Positions 1-11,142 of a DNA stretch of 64,000 bases are shown here, one piece after another; position 1 is the stretch's first letter; every line of letters starts with the position of its first letter. The notes beneath the pieces were generated by a model, which saw only the letters and a program-made list of their open reading frames with translations, searched no databases and was not told the origin of the DNA. Position numbers and translations under genes: made by a program. The DNA is from Agrostemma githago (lineage: Eukaryota; Streptophyta; Magnoliopsida; Caryophyllales; Caryophyllaceae), in the NCBI GenBank assembly GCA_958450325.1, contig OY288244.1, positions 34,843,424 through 34,907,423 of the forward strand, read 5' to 3'.

Positions 1-842
1 CCTAATATTTAGTTGGTTAGGAGTAATTAACCTAACTTATTAATTATTAGGTAATTGTTATTAGTAATTATTAGTGATTATCCAAAACCCCTCTATGCTT
101 GTGTCTTGTGAATTTCATTGTTCATATCATCGTGTTTATTTTTTGTAAGCATTTAACTAGTTTATTTTAGTAACCCCCACTCTTGAGTTTTTGCTAGTTA
201 GACCTTATCTATGGTTTAATCTCTCTTGTTATCACTTTACTACCTTGTTTTGTGATTTATTTGCGGTGTTATAAATGTGTTTGATTAACTAGTTTTTCAA
301 GAAAACAACCTAGACAAATATTGTTATCAGCGTTGGAGGAGAGAAAAGGCGGGTTGGAGGGGAGACAAATATATGATCAAACATAGAATTTTCTTCCAAC
401 ATCTTTGTTTGTTTTATTCAGGTAAAGCGAATGGTTGTTCACTCTCCAAGAACATACCATGAGGTACGAAATGTATTATGATTTCCCCTCTTTTCTATGT
501 TTGAATTTATTTTGGGGTACTGCTGCCTAACTAAGTAGATATAGAGCTTGTTATTTCTGATTCATTTCCGTCTTCATATTCGTTGTGAAATGTTGGTAGA
601 ATTGATAAAGTCCGATACAGTTTTAACTTTGTATTTGTCTTTTAATGACGTTATATACTTGTGTCTTTTCATATTTTTGTATCAAGCAAGTCTATCAGAA
701 ACATATTTTTTGGATTACCATTTTTCTGGATAAGTTTGAAAACTTTTCTAGTAGCCATAAATCGTAACTGATTAACATCAGACACTTACATGTTGATCCT
801 TTAGGACCTTGCTAATTTCATGTTGTATTTATTATTTGATTT
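1..842. other. AT-rich sequence, no gene recognised
   Basis: No reading frame with a recognisable protein signature is visible on either strand, and the short open frame at 548-733 has no domain features. The sequence looks like unassigned intergenic or decayed transposon DNA. Confidence 0.5.
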
Positions 843-942
843 TGCCTTTTTATAGCATTGAAATGTCTCTATTTGAGGTATCATGAGAAACACCTCAAAC
901 AGAGGATTTTCTTAGCCACAAATTCTCATTTTTCTACTAGTG
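843..942 (+). mobile_element. possible CACTA-type right terminus
   Basis: The stretch ends in TTTTTCTACTAGTG, the reverse complement of the CACTAGTAGAAAAA type of terminal inverted repeat found on some plant CACTA elements. An internal inverted pair (TTTGAGGT / ACCTCAAA) lies just before it. The partner terminus would be upstream of the window, so this rests on a 14-base match alone. Confidence 0.3.
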
Positions 943-1499
943 AATGTCTCATTTGTTTCTTATCTTTATTACTGTAGGAGGATATGAGAAACTATGTCTT
1001 ACTATAATACTAGATGATGGAAGCGGTCCTATAGATTCTCATTGAGGAGTTATGGGTGAGGGGTGATGGTCTTGTAAATTTTTTAAAAGATCCTCGAGAT
1101 ATTGCAAAACTATACTTACGTTAGAGGTATGTGTTTCTTATTCCTTGGTTTTTTCTAATGCTTAAACATTGTGTTGCATTATACGTGTTGTGATTAAATA
1201 CTCTTTTTTCTTGTCACAGACCACTTTTTTGGGTTACGTACAAATGCAATGGTAATATCAAATTTTGGATCCACTGAAGACTTATATGTGCACGATATAT
1301 ATTTATTCATGTATCCAAGTAGTGTTTTGATTTCCGTTAGCTCTTTTTTCATTTTTTTACATTTTTTCAATAAGATGTACGGAAGATGAATAATGTCTTT
1401 TTCAATTTTGGATAATTAATAAAAATGTCTTTTGTGGATCAATTAATAAATATTTTCGGATCAGACATCTTGTATGTGCGAACACTATTTGTAGCGATT
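943..1499. other. AT-rich sequence, nothing recognised
   Basis: No coding frame, repeat array or known terminus was seen here. It lies between two candidate CACTA termini and could be the interior of the element that ends at 1951. Confidence 0.4.
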
Positions 1500-1951
1500 A
1501 AATTAAATAGGTGGTAAAAAATTAAAACAAATCTATATTATTCATTTCATGCAAGAATGTTGCATTAAAATTAGAATAGTGTTGCCTTTGACAAAGTTGG
1601 ATATGTTGCCTTTGACAAAATAATGTTACATTTATATTTCATTCGGACAAAAATATGTTGCATAACATTGAAATAAATGTTGCAAAATTTTGAAGGGAAG
1701 AGAAAAAGTGTTGCATATATCTAAAGTGTCGCAATAGCTTCTCATGATATGTGTTGCATTAGGCTGTCATTGCAACATTTTTAAGAAATGTTGCATTTGA
1801 ATAAAAAATGTTGCACAAAGTGTTACATTAGGCTATTGCAACGGAGCTTTAAGCAGCACACTTAAAAATGTTGCATAAACCATAAAGCAACATTTTAGAG
1901 GTCTTATGCAACATTTTTGAGGCATTGCAATAGGTCTTTATTGTAGTAGTG
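1500..1951 (+). mobile_element. right end of a CACTA (En/Spm-like) element with subterminal repeats
   Basis: The segment ends in TTGTAGTAGTG, the same terminus as the complete CACTA element that ends at 37803. The preceding 400 bases carry about a dozen variants of ATGTTGCAT or its complement ATGCAACAT, in both orientations. Such short subterminal repeats are where TnpA-type proteins bind in this superfamily. No matching left end (CACTACTACAA) is present between 1 and 1951, so the element is truncated or starts outside the window. It appears to sit inside the family D LTR fragment that follows. Confidence 0.6.
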
Positions 1952-2126
1952 TCCCCTTCTATCTTTCTCTAGTTTAGCTTAGCTCGTTGACTTAGTCTTG
2001 TTCTTAGGCCGACCTAGTCTAGACGCCTCTTACCGTCCCCGTGGATTCGACCCGACTTACCCTAGCTACCCATTAGGATTAGCCGGTTATTATTTGATCG
2101 GTGGGATTCACGACAAATCCCACCAT
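1952..2126 (+). repeat. family D LTR end fragment, plus orientation
   Basis: From about 2028 the sequence parallels the reverse complement of the start of the family D LTRs at 40246 and 55416, sharing the blocks GACCCGACTTACCCTAGCTACC and GATCGGTGGGATTCACG in diverged form. It ends in ACCATCA, corresponding to the CCGTCA end of that LTR. Its orientation is opposite to the family D pieces at 2127-2990 and 4912-6009. Confidence 0.6.
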
Positions 2127-2990
2127 CACTTCATCAGTGGCTTCATGATTGGGTTGCTCCTCTTTCTCAAAGTGAGCACCCTTCGTTGGTTTGTGACGTT
2201 CGAGTTAAAAACATTACGGTTTTAACCGATAACGCATTTACTCGAGCATCCATCGCCTCATTTTCCCTTCGATATTGGGCTATGAAATCATCTTGTACCT
2301 TTTGCATTTGGATGGCCATTTCTTGTTGGCTCTTTTGCAATTGAAGAATCGATTGAAATAACTCCAAGTTGGGCATTTGGTCATTGGGGTCTTGTAAAGC
2401 TCCTTGAAAATCTTGATGATGCCCAAGGGGTGAGGCATCATATTGTTGGTAGTGAATTTGAGGTGATTGGTAATATGGTGGGTTTTAGGGAAATTGGCTT
2501 CCATAAGGAGAACTAGGATGAGGTGTGGTGGGTTCATGATGGTAATTTGAGTAGTAACCACCACGATAACAAGGTTGATAAACACTCACTTGATGGAAGC
2601 CGTTTCCATGTCCTTGAAGCTCATACCCACGGGTGTCTTGATTACCCGATGAAGCTTGATAGTAGTAGGGAGACATCATGTCATGTTCTTGATTCATAGA
2701 GGGAGAGGAGTAGCTCATGGTGGCTTCTAAGTGTGGGGAGTTTAGATCAAACCTCATGTTTTGCTCGAAAATCGTGGCACGTACCCGGTTGAGGACCTTC
2801 TCAAACTAGCAACTGTCCGTTAATGCGGGTCTGAGTTGTAAAGAAGAGGATGGTCACCACCTCTAGGCAAAAACTATAGACTAGGAGCAAGCGTGAGAAG
2901 TCTAGTGCTTTTTGGGCACTAGACAAGAAGGAAATAAACTTCACACACAAAAGAAGCAAAAGAAAACAAAAAAAAACTACAAAAACAAAG
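2127..2990 (-). pseudogene. decayed ORF of a family D LTR element
   Basis: A single minus-strand frame runs from an ATG at 2757 to a stop at 2167, about 197 codons, with one internal TAA at 2485-2487. The N-terminal part is rich in Tyr, Gln, Ser and His. It is followed by a Gln/Met-rich coiled-coil segment containing LQKSQQEMAIQMQK and DARVNALS. The latter parts match the coiled coil of the intact ORF at 53836-55230 (MQKSQQEMMIQ, DARINALM), so this is a diverged relative. No retroviral Gag, zinc knuckle or enzyme motif is visible and the function is unknown. The sequence from 2758 to 2990 resembles the leader between that ORF and the primer-binding site, which is missing here because the LINE fragment follows. 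Confidence 0.6.
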
Positions 2991-3013
2991 ACAAAGTCAA
3001 GTAAAAAGGCTTA

Positions 3014-4889
3014 ATGAATATTGGATTCTGGAACGTTAGAGGTTTGAATAAAGTGAAGAAGCAATTGGAGGTAAATAAGCTTCTTCTTAGTTGGAAGGTG
3101 GGTTTCTTCGGACTTTTAGAGACTAAAATAAAAGCTGCTAACCAGAATAGAGTTAGAAATCCTATCTTTGGCAATTAGAGTATTATCACTAATAATCATG
3201 TTCATGCGAGGGGCAGAATTTGGATTCTTTGGGATCATCAAAAGTGTGAGGTGTTACCATATTTATGCACAGATCAACTTATTCATTGCAAAGTGAAAGA
3301 AGTAGGCACAGGAGATGTTTACTGGGTCACTATGGTGTATGGTTTCAATGGGATTCGTGAGCGTAAGACCCTTTGGACTGACCTTAGGAGGTTGAATACC
3401 AATATCAATGCTCCTTGGGTAGTGGGAGGCGATTTCAATTGTGTTTTAAACCCTGATGAGAGACTAGGAGGAGGTTTTTCCATGCCTGAAGCTTAACCAT
3501 TCCAAGAATGCATCTATGATTGTTCTCTCATGGATTGTCCCGCTTTAGGGGCTTTCTACACATGGAACAACAAACAAAAGCCTGAGGAGAGAGTATACAG
3601 TAGGCTTGACTGATGTCTGGTTAATCAGGAATGGCTGGATATTAAAGAGGAGTATAAGGCGATTTTTTTGCCCGAGGGCCTTTTCAATCATTGTCCATGC
3701 ATTTTCAGGAAGAATGAAGACCACAGTGTTTAAAAAAGATCTTTCAAGTACTATAACATGTGGAGTAAAGCGGCAGATTTTGATAAATTAGTCTCAGAGG
3801 ACTGGCAAAAGAATATTAGTGGAACCAAGCAATTCTGTGTGGTGAAGAAGCTGCAGCGACTTAAAAGAGTGCTCAAGGGTCTGAACAGATCTCAGTTTTC
3901 TGAAATCGAAACTAGGGCGGGTGTGGCTCAGGTAAAGCTTATTCAACTGCAGAAAGAATTAGTGAATAGGCCTGGTGATATAACACTGAGGGAGCAGGAG
4001 AAACGTGCACATGACGATTACGCTTTTCTGTGCAATGCACAAGCTGAATTCTTACAGCAGAAGTCTAAGTGCCTTTGGATTAAGGAAGGGGATCAAAATA
4101 CTGCCTACTTTCATGGTGCTCTAAAAGCTAGGAGAGCGAGTAATGAAGTGCATCAGATTTTGGATGAGCGTGGTATGAGCCACAATGATCAAGAGAGTAT
4201 TCAGAGTGCATTTCTGGAATTCTATCAAGGCTTACTGGGTACCAACACCTCTACCATTTCTGTTAAGAAGAAGATAATTGAGCAGGGGAAGATTTACAAC
4301 GACCAGCATCACTCTATTCTTAATCAGATTGTGACGCAAGATGAAATTAAGCAAGCCATATTCAGCATTCCTGATCACAAGTCACCCGGACCAGACGGAT
4401 ATTCAAGTAAGTTTTTTAAAGACGCGTGGCATATAGTTGGCGATGAGATTACTGATGCTATTGCAGATTTCTTCAAGTCTGGACACCTACTTAAGCAGCT
4501 CAATACTACTTCGGTTACCCTCATACCTAAGATGGAGAGACCAAAGACTGTAATGCAGTATAGGCCGATTGCCTGTTGCAATATGGTCTATAAAGCTATT
4601 TCTAAGATTCTGTGTTCGAGATTATCGGCTGTTCTTCCTGACATTATATCCCCTGCTCACGGTGGGTTCATTAAAGGAAGAAGCATTATAGAAAATATAC
4701 TGATTTGTCAAGACATAATCAGATTGTATAATAGGAGAAGTGTGTCGCCAAGATGCTTGCTCAAAATTGACATACAAAAAGCGTACGATACAGTTGAATG
4801 GAGCTTCCTGCATCAATTGCTGATTATGCTTAATTTTCCACAAGGATTCAGGGACATAATCATGCAATGTGTCACTACGGCCACATATG
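3014..4889 (+). pseudogene. LINE (L1-type) ORF2 remnant: endonuclease plus partial reverse transcriptase
   Basis: One frame, starting with the typical ORF2 opening MNIGFWNVRGLN, runs through an apurinic endonuclease-like domain (VGGDFNCV at about 3425) into a reverse transcriptase. Visible RT blocks are KSPGPDGYSSKFF, TLIPK...YRPIACCN, GGFIKGRSI and LKIDIQKAYDTV, the last carrying the first catalytic Asp. The frame is broken by four in-frame stops (3176 TAG, 3494 TAA, 3611 TGA, 3731 TAA) but by no frameshift that I can see. It ends soon after the first catalytic block, before the YADD motif, so the rest of RT, RNase H and the 3' tail are missing. There is no ORF1 upstream. It interrupts a family D element: the ORF side lies at 2127-2990 and an LTR fragment at 4912-6009. 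Not functional. Confidence 0.85.
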
Positions 4890-4911
4890 CAATGTGTCAC
4901 TACGGCCACAT
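4862..4911. repeat. 25-bp tandem duplication at the LINE/LTR junction
   Basis: Two perfect, adjacent copies of a 25-base unit occupy 4862-4886 and 4887-4911. The first copy is the end of the LINE RT frame (MQCVTTATY). The LTR fragment begins directly after the second. This looks like a junction duplication made during deletion or repair. Confidence 0.85.
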
Positions 4912-6009
4912 AGATGACTACTCACACATATCTAAATGGAAAACTAACACAAACATGAGAAACAAACACAAGAACAATCACATACATAATGGGAACTAAC
5001 AAAGATGAACAATGAAAAAAACAATGAACAATGAACAAAGAATGAAACTTTAATGATAAAACAAGATTAAGAGAAGGGAAAAGAGAGATTATACCAAACG
5101 AGAGAAGATGAAAAGAATAAATCTTGCATATATAGAAGAAAATCCAAATACATCAACCAAGGTTGTCAATCTTGGTGGAGATCTTCAAGAATTCCTTTAA
5201 TACAAGCATTAAACTAAGATTAAGGATTAACTAAGGACTAATCTACAGTAATCTAAGCTAATCTAGGCTAAAGAATGTCTAGGGTTTCCTAAGATAGTGT
5301 ATAGTAACATAAGATAGTCTAACAATACAAGAGAAGGGGTATTTATAGGGTTACAATGCAAAGGAGAAGAAAAGAAGTGACGCGGGGCTACAGGTGGCCA
5401 ATCTCGGGCGAGAAGAGATGGTCTCGGTCGAGATGGGACCCATCTCGGTCGAGATGAGATGATCTCGGTCGAGATGGTGCATAACACCGCCCTGTGTTAT
5501 GCATAACACCAGGCGGTGTTATGCTCTTCCCGGTCGAGATGAGATGGTCTCGGGCGAGATGAGACTCTTCTCGGCCGAGATGAGGTGATCTCGGGCGAGA
5601 TTGAGCATCAGTGACTCGTCTTTGCTTGTACTCTTCATCTCGGGCGAGATGGCCCTTATCTCGACCAAGATGGGTCTTGTAGGCCTCAAATATGATCTCA
5701 AGGGTCCCTACTTGCTTCTCATGGGCTTCTCATCGATTCTTGGTGCTCGGGATCGAGTCTAAGGGGCTTGGGAATGGGTCCCAAGGTCTCAGGATCGAGT
5801 CTAAGCCACCAAGTGATCGTCGCTTCTCTTCGTTGGCTCCAAATGTGTCGGAAATGACTCGGAATCGTTCCACCTCTCCGAGAATGGTCTTAGGAACCTA
5901 AAATGAACTAGAATAAGCGTAAGTAGCCAAGAAACCGCTCCACAGAGTGATTTCACAAGAGAAACTGGGACCAAACACAACAAATAAGCACTACAAAACA
6001 CACTTATCA
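4912..6009 (-). repeat. family D LTR fragment
   Basis: The sequence follows the family D LTRs at 40246 and 55416 from about their position 610 to the end, including the shared terminus ACACTTATCA. On the minus strand it contains a TATA box (TATAAATA, plus 5340-5347). Upstream of that box, at about 5400-5660, is an array of dyads of the type ATCTCGGTCGAGAT or ATCTCGGGCGAGAT. The first ~600 bases of the plus-strand LTR are missing, replaced by the LINE fragment. Confidence 0.75.
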
Positions 6010-9000
6010 CTTTTCGTACCTGTCTGCCCTTCGTTTCTGCTGTGTTCTCGTTAAATGCTCTCTTCTTTACTCTATTCATCTTCTTCGTTTCTTCTCTTAC
6101 TTGCTCGTCTCATCTATTTTGCTGCCATTCTCTTCTCTTCTGTAAGTTATTCTTTATCTACTGCTGTTTTCATATTCTGATGCTGCGGCTGCTGTTTCTT
6201 CTCGTCTGTTCTTTGCTCCGTTTTCTTCTTCTCTTGTATTATTCTCTCGATTGCTCTTTTTTCGCATTCCGTTTCTGCTTTCTTCTTCGTTTCGTTGTAC
6301 TGTTTCGGTCTTGTGAGCTTCTGTCATCGATGCTGTTTGATTTTTCCTGCTGAGACTATTGTCGATGCCCCTGATATGTATGCCTTGTTCGTAGTCATCA
6401 CTTTTCGGTTTCATGACTCGGTTCGTTGTTCTTGTCGGCTGTAGGTTGTACGTTATTACTTCTCTAGCGTTCTTTGTTCGGGACATCTATTTCAAACCGT
6501 TTTATGTCAATTCGTTACCATGTTTAGAGGCTCGGTTCTTTTTGGTCTTCGTGTCTATGTGTGACACATCAGTTCCCTTTCCGTCTTGTGTCGAATATCT
6601 TGTCTCATTCTTTTGTTTTGTCTTCTCGACTATCATGGTGAATCACGCTACTAAAGACTAGCGGTTCTACAACTTGGAGCTTAAAGAGGACATTTCTACT
6701 GATTTGAAGCTTGGGTTGATCAAGAAGGACGAGTACAAGTTCGTTTCGGATGTCGAATGACGGTAACTTTGGGACGTTACTCGATTCTATATCGTATGTT
6801 TGAGTAGTAGTATGTAGTAAATATTGTAACTTCGATTTTCTATTTTAGCTATTTATTATTTGCTAAAAATATTATTTTTAAATTGTGCCTTATAAATATT
6901 TTACGACTTTCGATATCATTTTATTAATCATTAGTAATTTTATTATTTGTGATCGTTTATAATATTTTGTTGGTTATCGTGACACTAGTAACTAAATTGC
7001 AACGATTTCATATTTTCCTCATATTTCGTTAATTAATAATTTTAACTCAGAATTCGTATTTTATTATTATAATCGAGATTTGTATACTTGTTTAATAAAT
7101 TAATTTTTGTTTTACGATTTATACTAATAAATGAGAAAATAGTCGATTTCGTTTTAAATATATTTTTAGTCGAGACTATTTTCACTAATAATTTCTTATT
7201 TGTTTACAATTGACTATTTTTTAGTAAATCCGTATTATCTATTAACAAAATGTATTTGTTAAAACTAATTTTAAAGTTTTATAAAATCTCGTATAATTTA
7301 TAAAACTCGTTGACTCAATTAATTTTGATATTGTTTTTCTTAAAACACCTATTTTCTAAAATTTATAGTTTTAACTCGATTTCCTAATTATTTATTAAAT
7401 ACTATATATTGACTTATTATATTTTATTTATATTTTGAGTAACGAATTTAGAAATATATTAAAGTTACTATAACGACGATAATAATAAAATGTTAATTTT
7501 GTTAGAAATGTTATTTTTGTACATTTCACTTATTATAATCACTTTCGTATTGTCTATAACAAATTTTCTATTTTAAGTAAGTTTCTAAAATTAGTAAATT
7601 TCTATTTATAGAAAATTTTCCTTTTTATATACAATGTTTATTCCTTTTATACTCATAATGATTATATCTTTTGTTTATATCGATAATGGCTTGTTTTGGA
7701 GTTATGGAATAAGGACAAGTGTGAGGTTAGAGTAATATATTCTGGAGTTTACGTTTTTGCCATCAACTATAAGGCTAGTGTGTCTGTATGGGGCACACTG
7801 GTTGTTGAACCGAGCATATATGGTGTTCGGGAGTGTGTGTACATTTTGACCTTAAACTCGTGCCTCGTAGTGTAAGACCGTTGGGTTGAACTGAGTATTT
7901 ATGGTGCTCGGGAGGGGTGTGTATATTATCTTAAACTAGGGCCACGCATTTATAAGTCGCCGTCCTATTATGGTTGAGTAGCCTAGTTAGAGACCGAAGT
8001 TTGACTTGTTTGAACTAAATTCTCGAAGCTAGTTTTTAGTATTCTTCTAGTGAAAGTCTAGCCGTCGACACTAATTGTGGACATGACGTAGGTCCACCCC
8101 GACGCGGCGAAGCGCGGGTTTGGGTAGGCGAATGAATCTCGTGGTAAGATTGTTCTCGGGTTCGAAATTTAAGTCAAAATGGAGTCGCCACCGAATTTTG
8201 TGGTTATTCGGAACCATACGAGCCCACTCTATGTCGTCATGGGCTATACACAAAGTAAGCCCACTCCGATTTCAGAGTTTATGGGGCTTGTCCCTTTGCA
8301 TTGCGATACCGATACCATCTATACCGGTAATCGTGTAAAGAATGACTCTCGTGCGCCAAGGGTTTCGGACATCCGGAAACCAAAGGTTCTGAGTAAGGGG
8401 TGAGGGTACGTGTTGGGAAGCCCACTAAGGACACCCAACCCCGCCCGCACATGGCGGCCTCTACTAAGACACCGTTCGTGTTCGTGTACGCGCGCTAGTA
8501 AAATAATTAAATGATATGCAAACAGCGTTTTCGAGCTAAACATGTGAATTTTGCGTTAACTACGTCATTTAATGCATCTTATTACTTGTCGAAGTGATTA
8601 AGCATGCGAGGTTCATTTATAAAGCGTAAAAGCAAGTAAATAAACAAAGCTCAAAAATAAATAAATAACGTACAAGTTACACGGGCGGAAATACAACCCG
8701 GAATTCACAATACGGCAATACGTGTAAATAATAAACGAAATGACAATAACGCGATATAATGAAAGGGACGGACCCGTATGTAAACTAGACCGCGAAATAT
8801 GTAGATGGACTAACCCCGATTGAATACGCATTATGTTGCATATTAAACGAAGGACGGAAACATGAGACTGCGGCATATTGCTAGCCTAATCTCACATCCC
8901 GTAGTCTTGTCCCGACTTATCACGTCAAAGTGGTCAAAGTCGTTCTACGTGTCATGATGTGTATAGTTTCGAAAATAGGGTGGTCGGATGATGGTCTAAA

Positions 9001-11128
9001 GTCGATAAAGAACGGGGCTCGAAATATGTGTCCAAGCCCTCGGTATTGTGGGTTATGAGACCCACTCGATCGAGTCATTGACTGACTCGGTCGAGTGTGT
9101 TATTAGCGTGGCTACTGACCACTTTTTGGGGTGCTACTCGATCGAGTGGCCTATGGCACTCGATCGAGTGCCCCCTGTACGAGAGGTAATTCGCCTCGTT
9201 TTATGACTTGAAATCGATGATCGGCCGAATCAAATACAAATATCGCACGATTTGTATTTGACTCGGCCTCCGGTACTATAATCGTGTATGAACGATTATA
9301 ATATCGTCACCGGAGTTTTATGAAAACGTTTGTGTTAGATTAGGAAATTTTGAATTGGTGACGAAATATATCCCTCTACGTCACGACATCGGGACTAACC
9401 CTTTCGGGTTACGTGATGTCGGTATTCGTGTCAACGGGTCTCGTACCAATTATGGAAAGGGAATTAAATTCGTTCAACTACGACCGATCACGGTCGCGTC
9501 ACGCCCTTGAGTACATTGGGGCGGGGCTCCTCGAAAGGGCTCCACCTCCGTCGTTGCTCGTAAAGGGATTAGACGGACCAATAGTGATCATCGTAGTCCA
9601 ACGTTTTAAAACCGGTTTTAGTATTAATATATATACACGGTATTAATAACATTAGTAAAAAAAGATGATAAAAAAAGATGAAAAATAAAGATGAAAAATG
9701 TAAAGAAGTTAGTGTTAGTGTTACTACGATGCAATAATGCAAAAATGTACATAAAAACGATATAGAAAAGAGATAGAAAAAGGGTTTAGGACACCCTCAA
9801 CATACATGCTAGTATAGACCTCGGAAATGGACTCGTAAAATAGCGGCAAGGCTTGGGAGTATCGAGGATGTATGCGAGTTATGGTGTGTATGGATGTGTA
9901 TGTGTATTACGTCGGTTTTTCGAGGGACGAAGGACTCGGTCTTTGTGTGTATTGCTTAGGATTTCTAAGGCTTTGATGTGTGATGAAGTAGGGTTGAAGT
10001 GGGGTGAAATGTGGCTGAAATTGTAGGGTAAAAGTGAGTGTCAAAAGTCTTGAAAATGCATGGGGGTGAAGCGGTATTTATAGGCCTCACCCCTCGACCT
10101 AGGGGCACTCGATCGAGTGGCCCTAGTGCACTCGATCGAGTGCCTTTGAAAACGGGCCAAGCCCAGTTCCAGGCGCTCCACTCGACCGAGTGGGTCAATC
10201 CACTCGATCGAGTGGGTCAAGCAAATCGAGAGAAATAAGGAAAGATTTGATTTTGTTGGTTTTGATTGCTTTTTTGAATTCTGATTTGTGCGCCAAATGA
10301 ACTTGGCTGATTTATGAGACGGTTTCGTCTTTGACCGGGTTTTGACCCGGTCGCCAAAAGACGGGAAATATTTTTGGTGTCGGTTTTGGCCCAAATTAGT
10401 CTTATTTGACTCGGGACGACCCACTGGGCCTGAATTTGAGGTCTGTTTTGTGAGATTTTACTCCGCTAAAAAGTCCATGTCGGATATTATGAATTCCGAG
10501 CCCAAATCCGAGTATACTAAGTCACGTTGACGTCCAATCATCATCGGGTGTTTTTCGGAGACTACCATAGACACGTGGCAGTCAAAATGCGGGTGTCTAC
10601 ACTAATCTATCCATAACGTCATTTTGAATATTTTTATCATTATCGATACTTTTTTTTATTTGCAGGTTGGCAAATATTTGAAGTTTTTTTTTTCTGAAAA
10701 CTTGTTCTGATTTTATTGTTCCAATATTTTAAGTTTTCTCCGAAAGCTTATTTTTATTATATATGTTCTCCATTTTAACTATTTTGATATAATAATACTA
10801 TTTTTTTCCATATGATATAATATGGCTGGGAGAACGTCCGAGTTACTCCCCACTGACGTGGCTGTTATGTTTACAACATGACAGATATTTGCTGCTGGGT
10901 TTTGGGTGTGAGCTAGCGAGTAGCGTGGATCCTACTCTTTCTTTATTAATGTAATTTATGGATTTGTATAACCCGTTTGGAGAATTTTCTTTTTAGCCCT
11001 TTTGTAAAAAGAGACCTTTGTATTGACTTACCATTTCTTTTAATAAGATATAGTTTGTCAGTGTGTTTTAATCCCAATTCTACAGTGTTTCCGCCACTGT
11101 ATTGCGTTAGATTTTCTAGGGGATTACA
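6010..11128 (+). repeat. 5' LTR of the LARD, truncated at its start and carrying a solo LTR
   Basis: It aligns with the 3' LTR from about 18687 onward, so roughly the first 1.1 kb is missing where it meets the family D LTR fragment. It ends in GGGGATTACA at 11128, immediately before the primer-binding site. The segment 8076-10601 is an inserted solo LTR. Confidence 0.85.
8076..10601 (-). mobile_element. solo LTR of family T inserted in the LARD 5' LTR
   Basis: This is a 2.53-kb LTR starting TGTGGACATGACGTAGG and ending GGGTGTCTACA. It is a minus-orientation relative of the LTRs at 23352-25759, 41871-44370 and 48709-51150. Five-base duplications CTAAT flank it (8071-8075 and 10602-10606). The LARD 3' LTR has the unoccupied site at about 20748-20756. 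Solo LTRs form by recombination between the two LTRs of a full element. On the minus strand the TATA box (TATAAATA, plus 10075-10082) lies 24 bases downstream of four 14-base dyads of the CACTCGATCGAGTG type (10106, 10129, 10179, 10201). Confidence 0.9.
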
Positions 11129-11130
11129 GT

Positions 11131-11142
11131 TGGTATCAGAGC
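11131..11142 (+). promoter_or_regulatory. LARD primer-binding site
   Basis: TGGTATCAGAGC, two bases after the 5' LTR, is complementary to the 3' end of plant initiator methionine tRNA. It fixes the LTR end at 11128 and the element as plus-strand. Confidence 0.9.

Noticed and set aside
6042..6661. Plus-strand open frames repeated at 18677-19338
   Set aside because: They lie inside the LARD LTRs and are repeated because the LTR is repeated. The translations are Phe/Leu/Cys-rich from a C/T-rich tract and match no family.
9413..9646. Plus-strand 77-codon open frame inside the solo LTR
   Set aside because: It is on the antisense strand of the LTR and has no family features; treated as chance.
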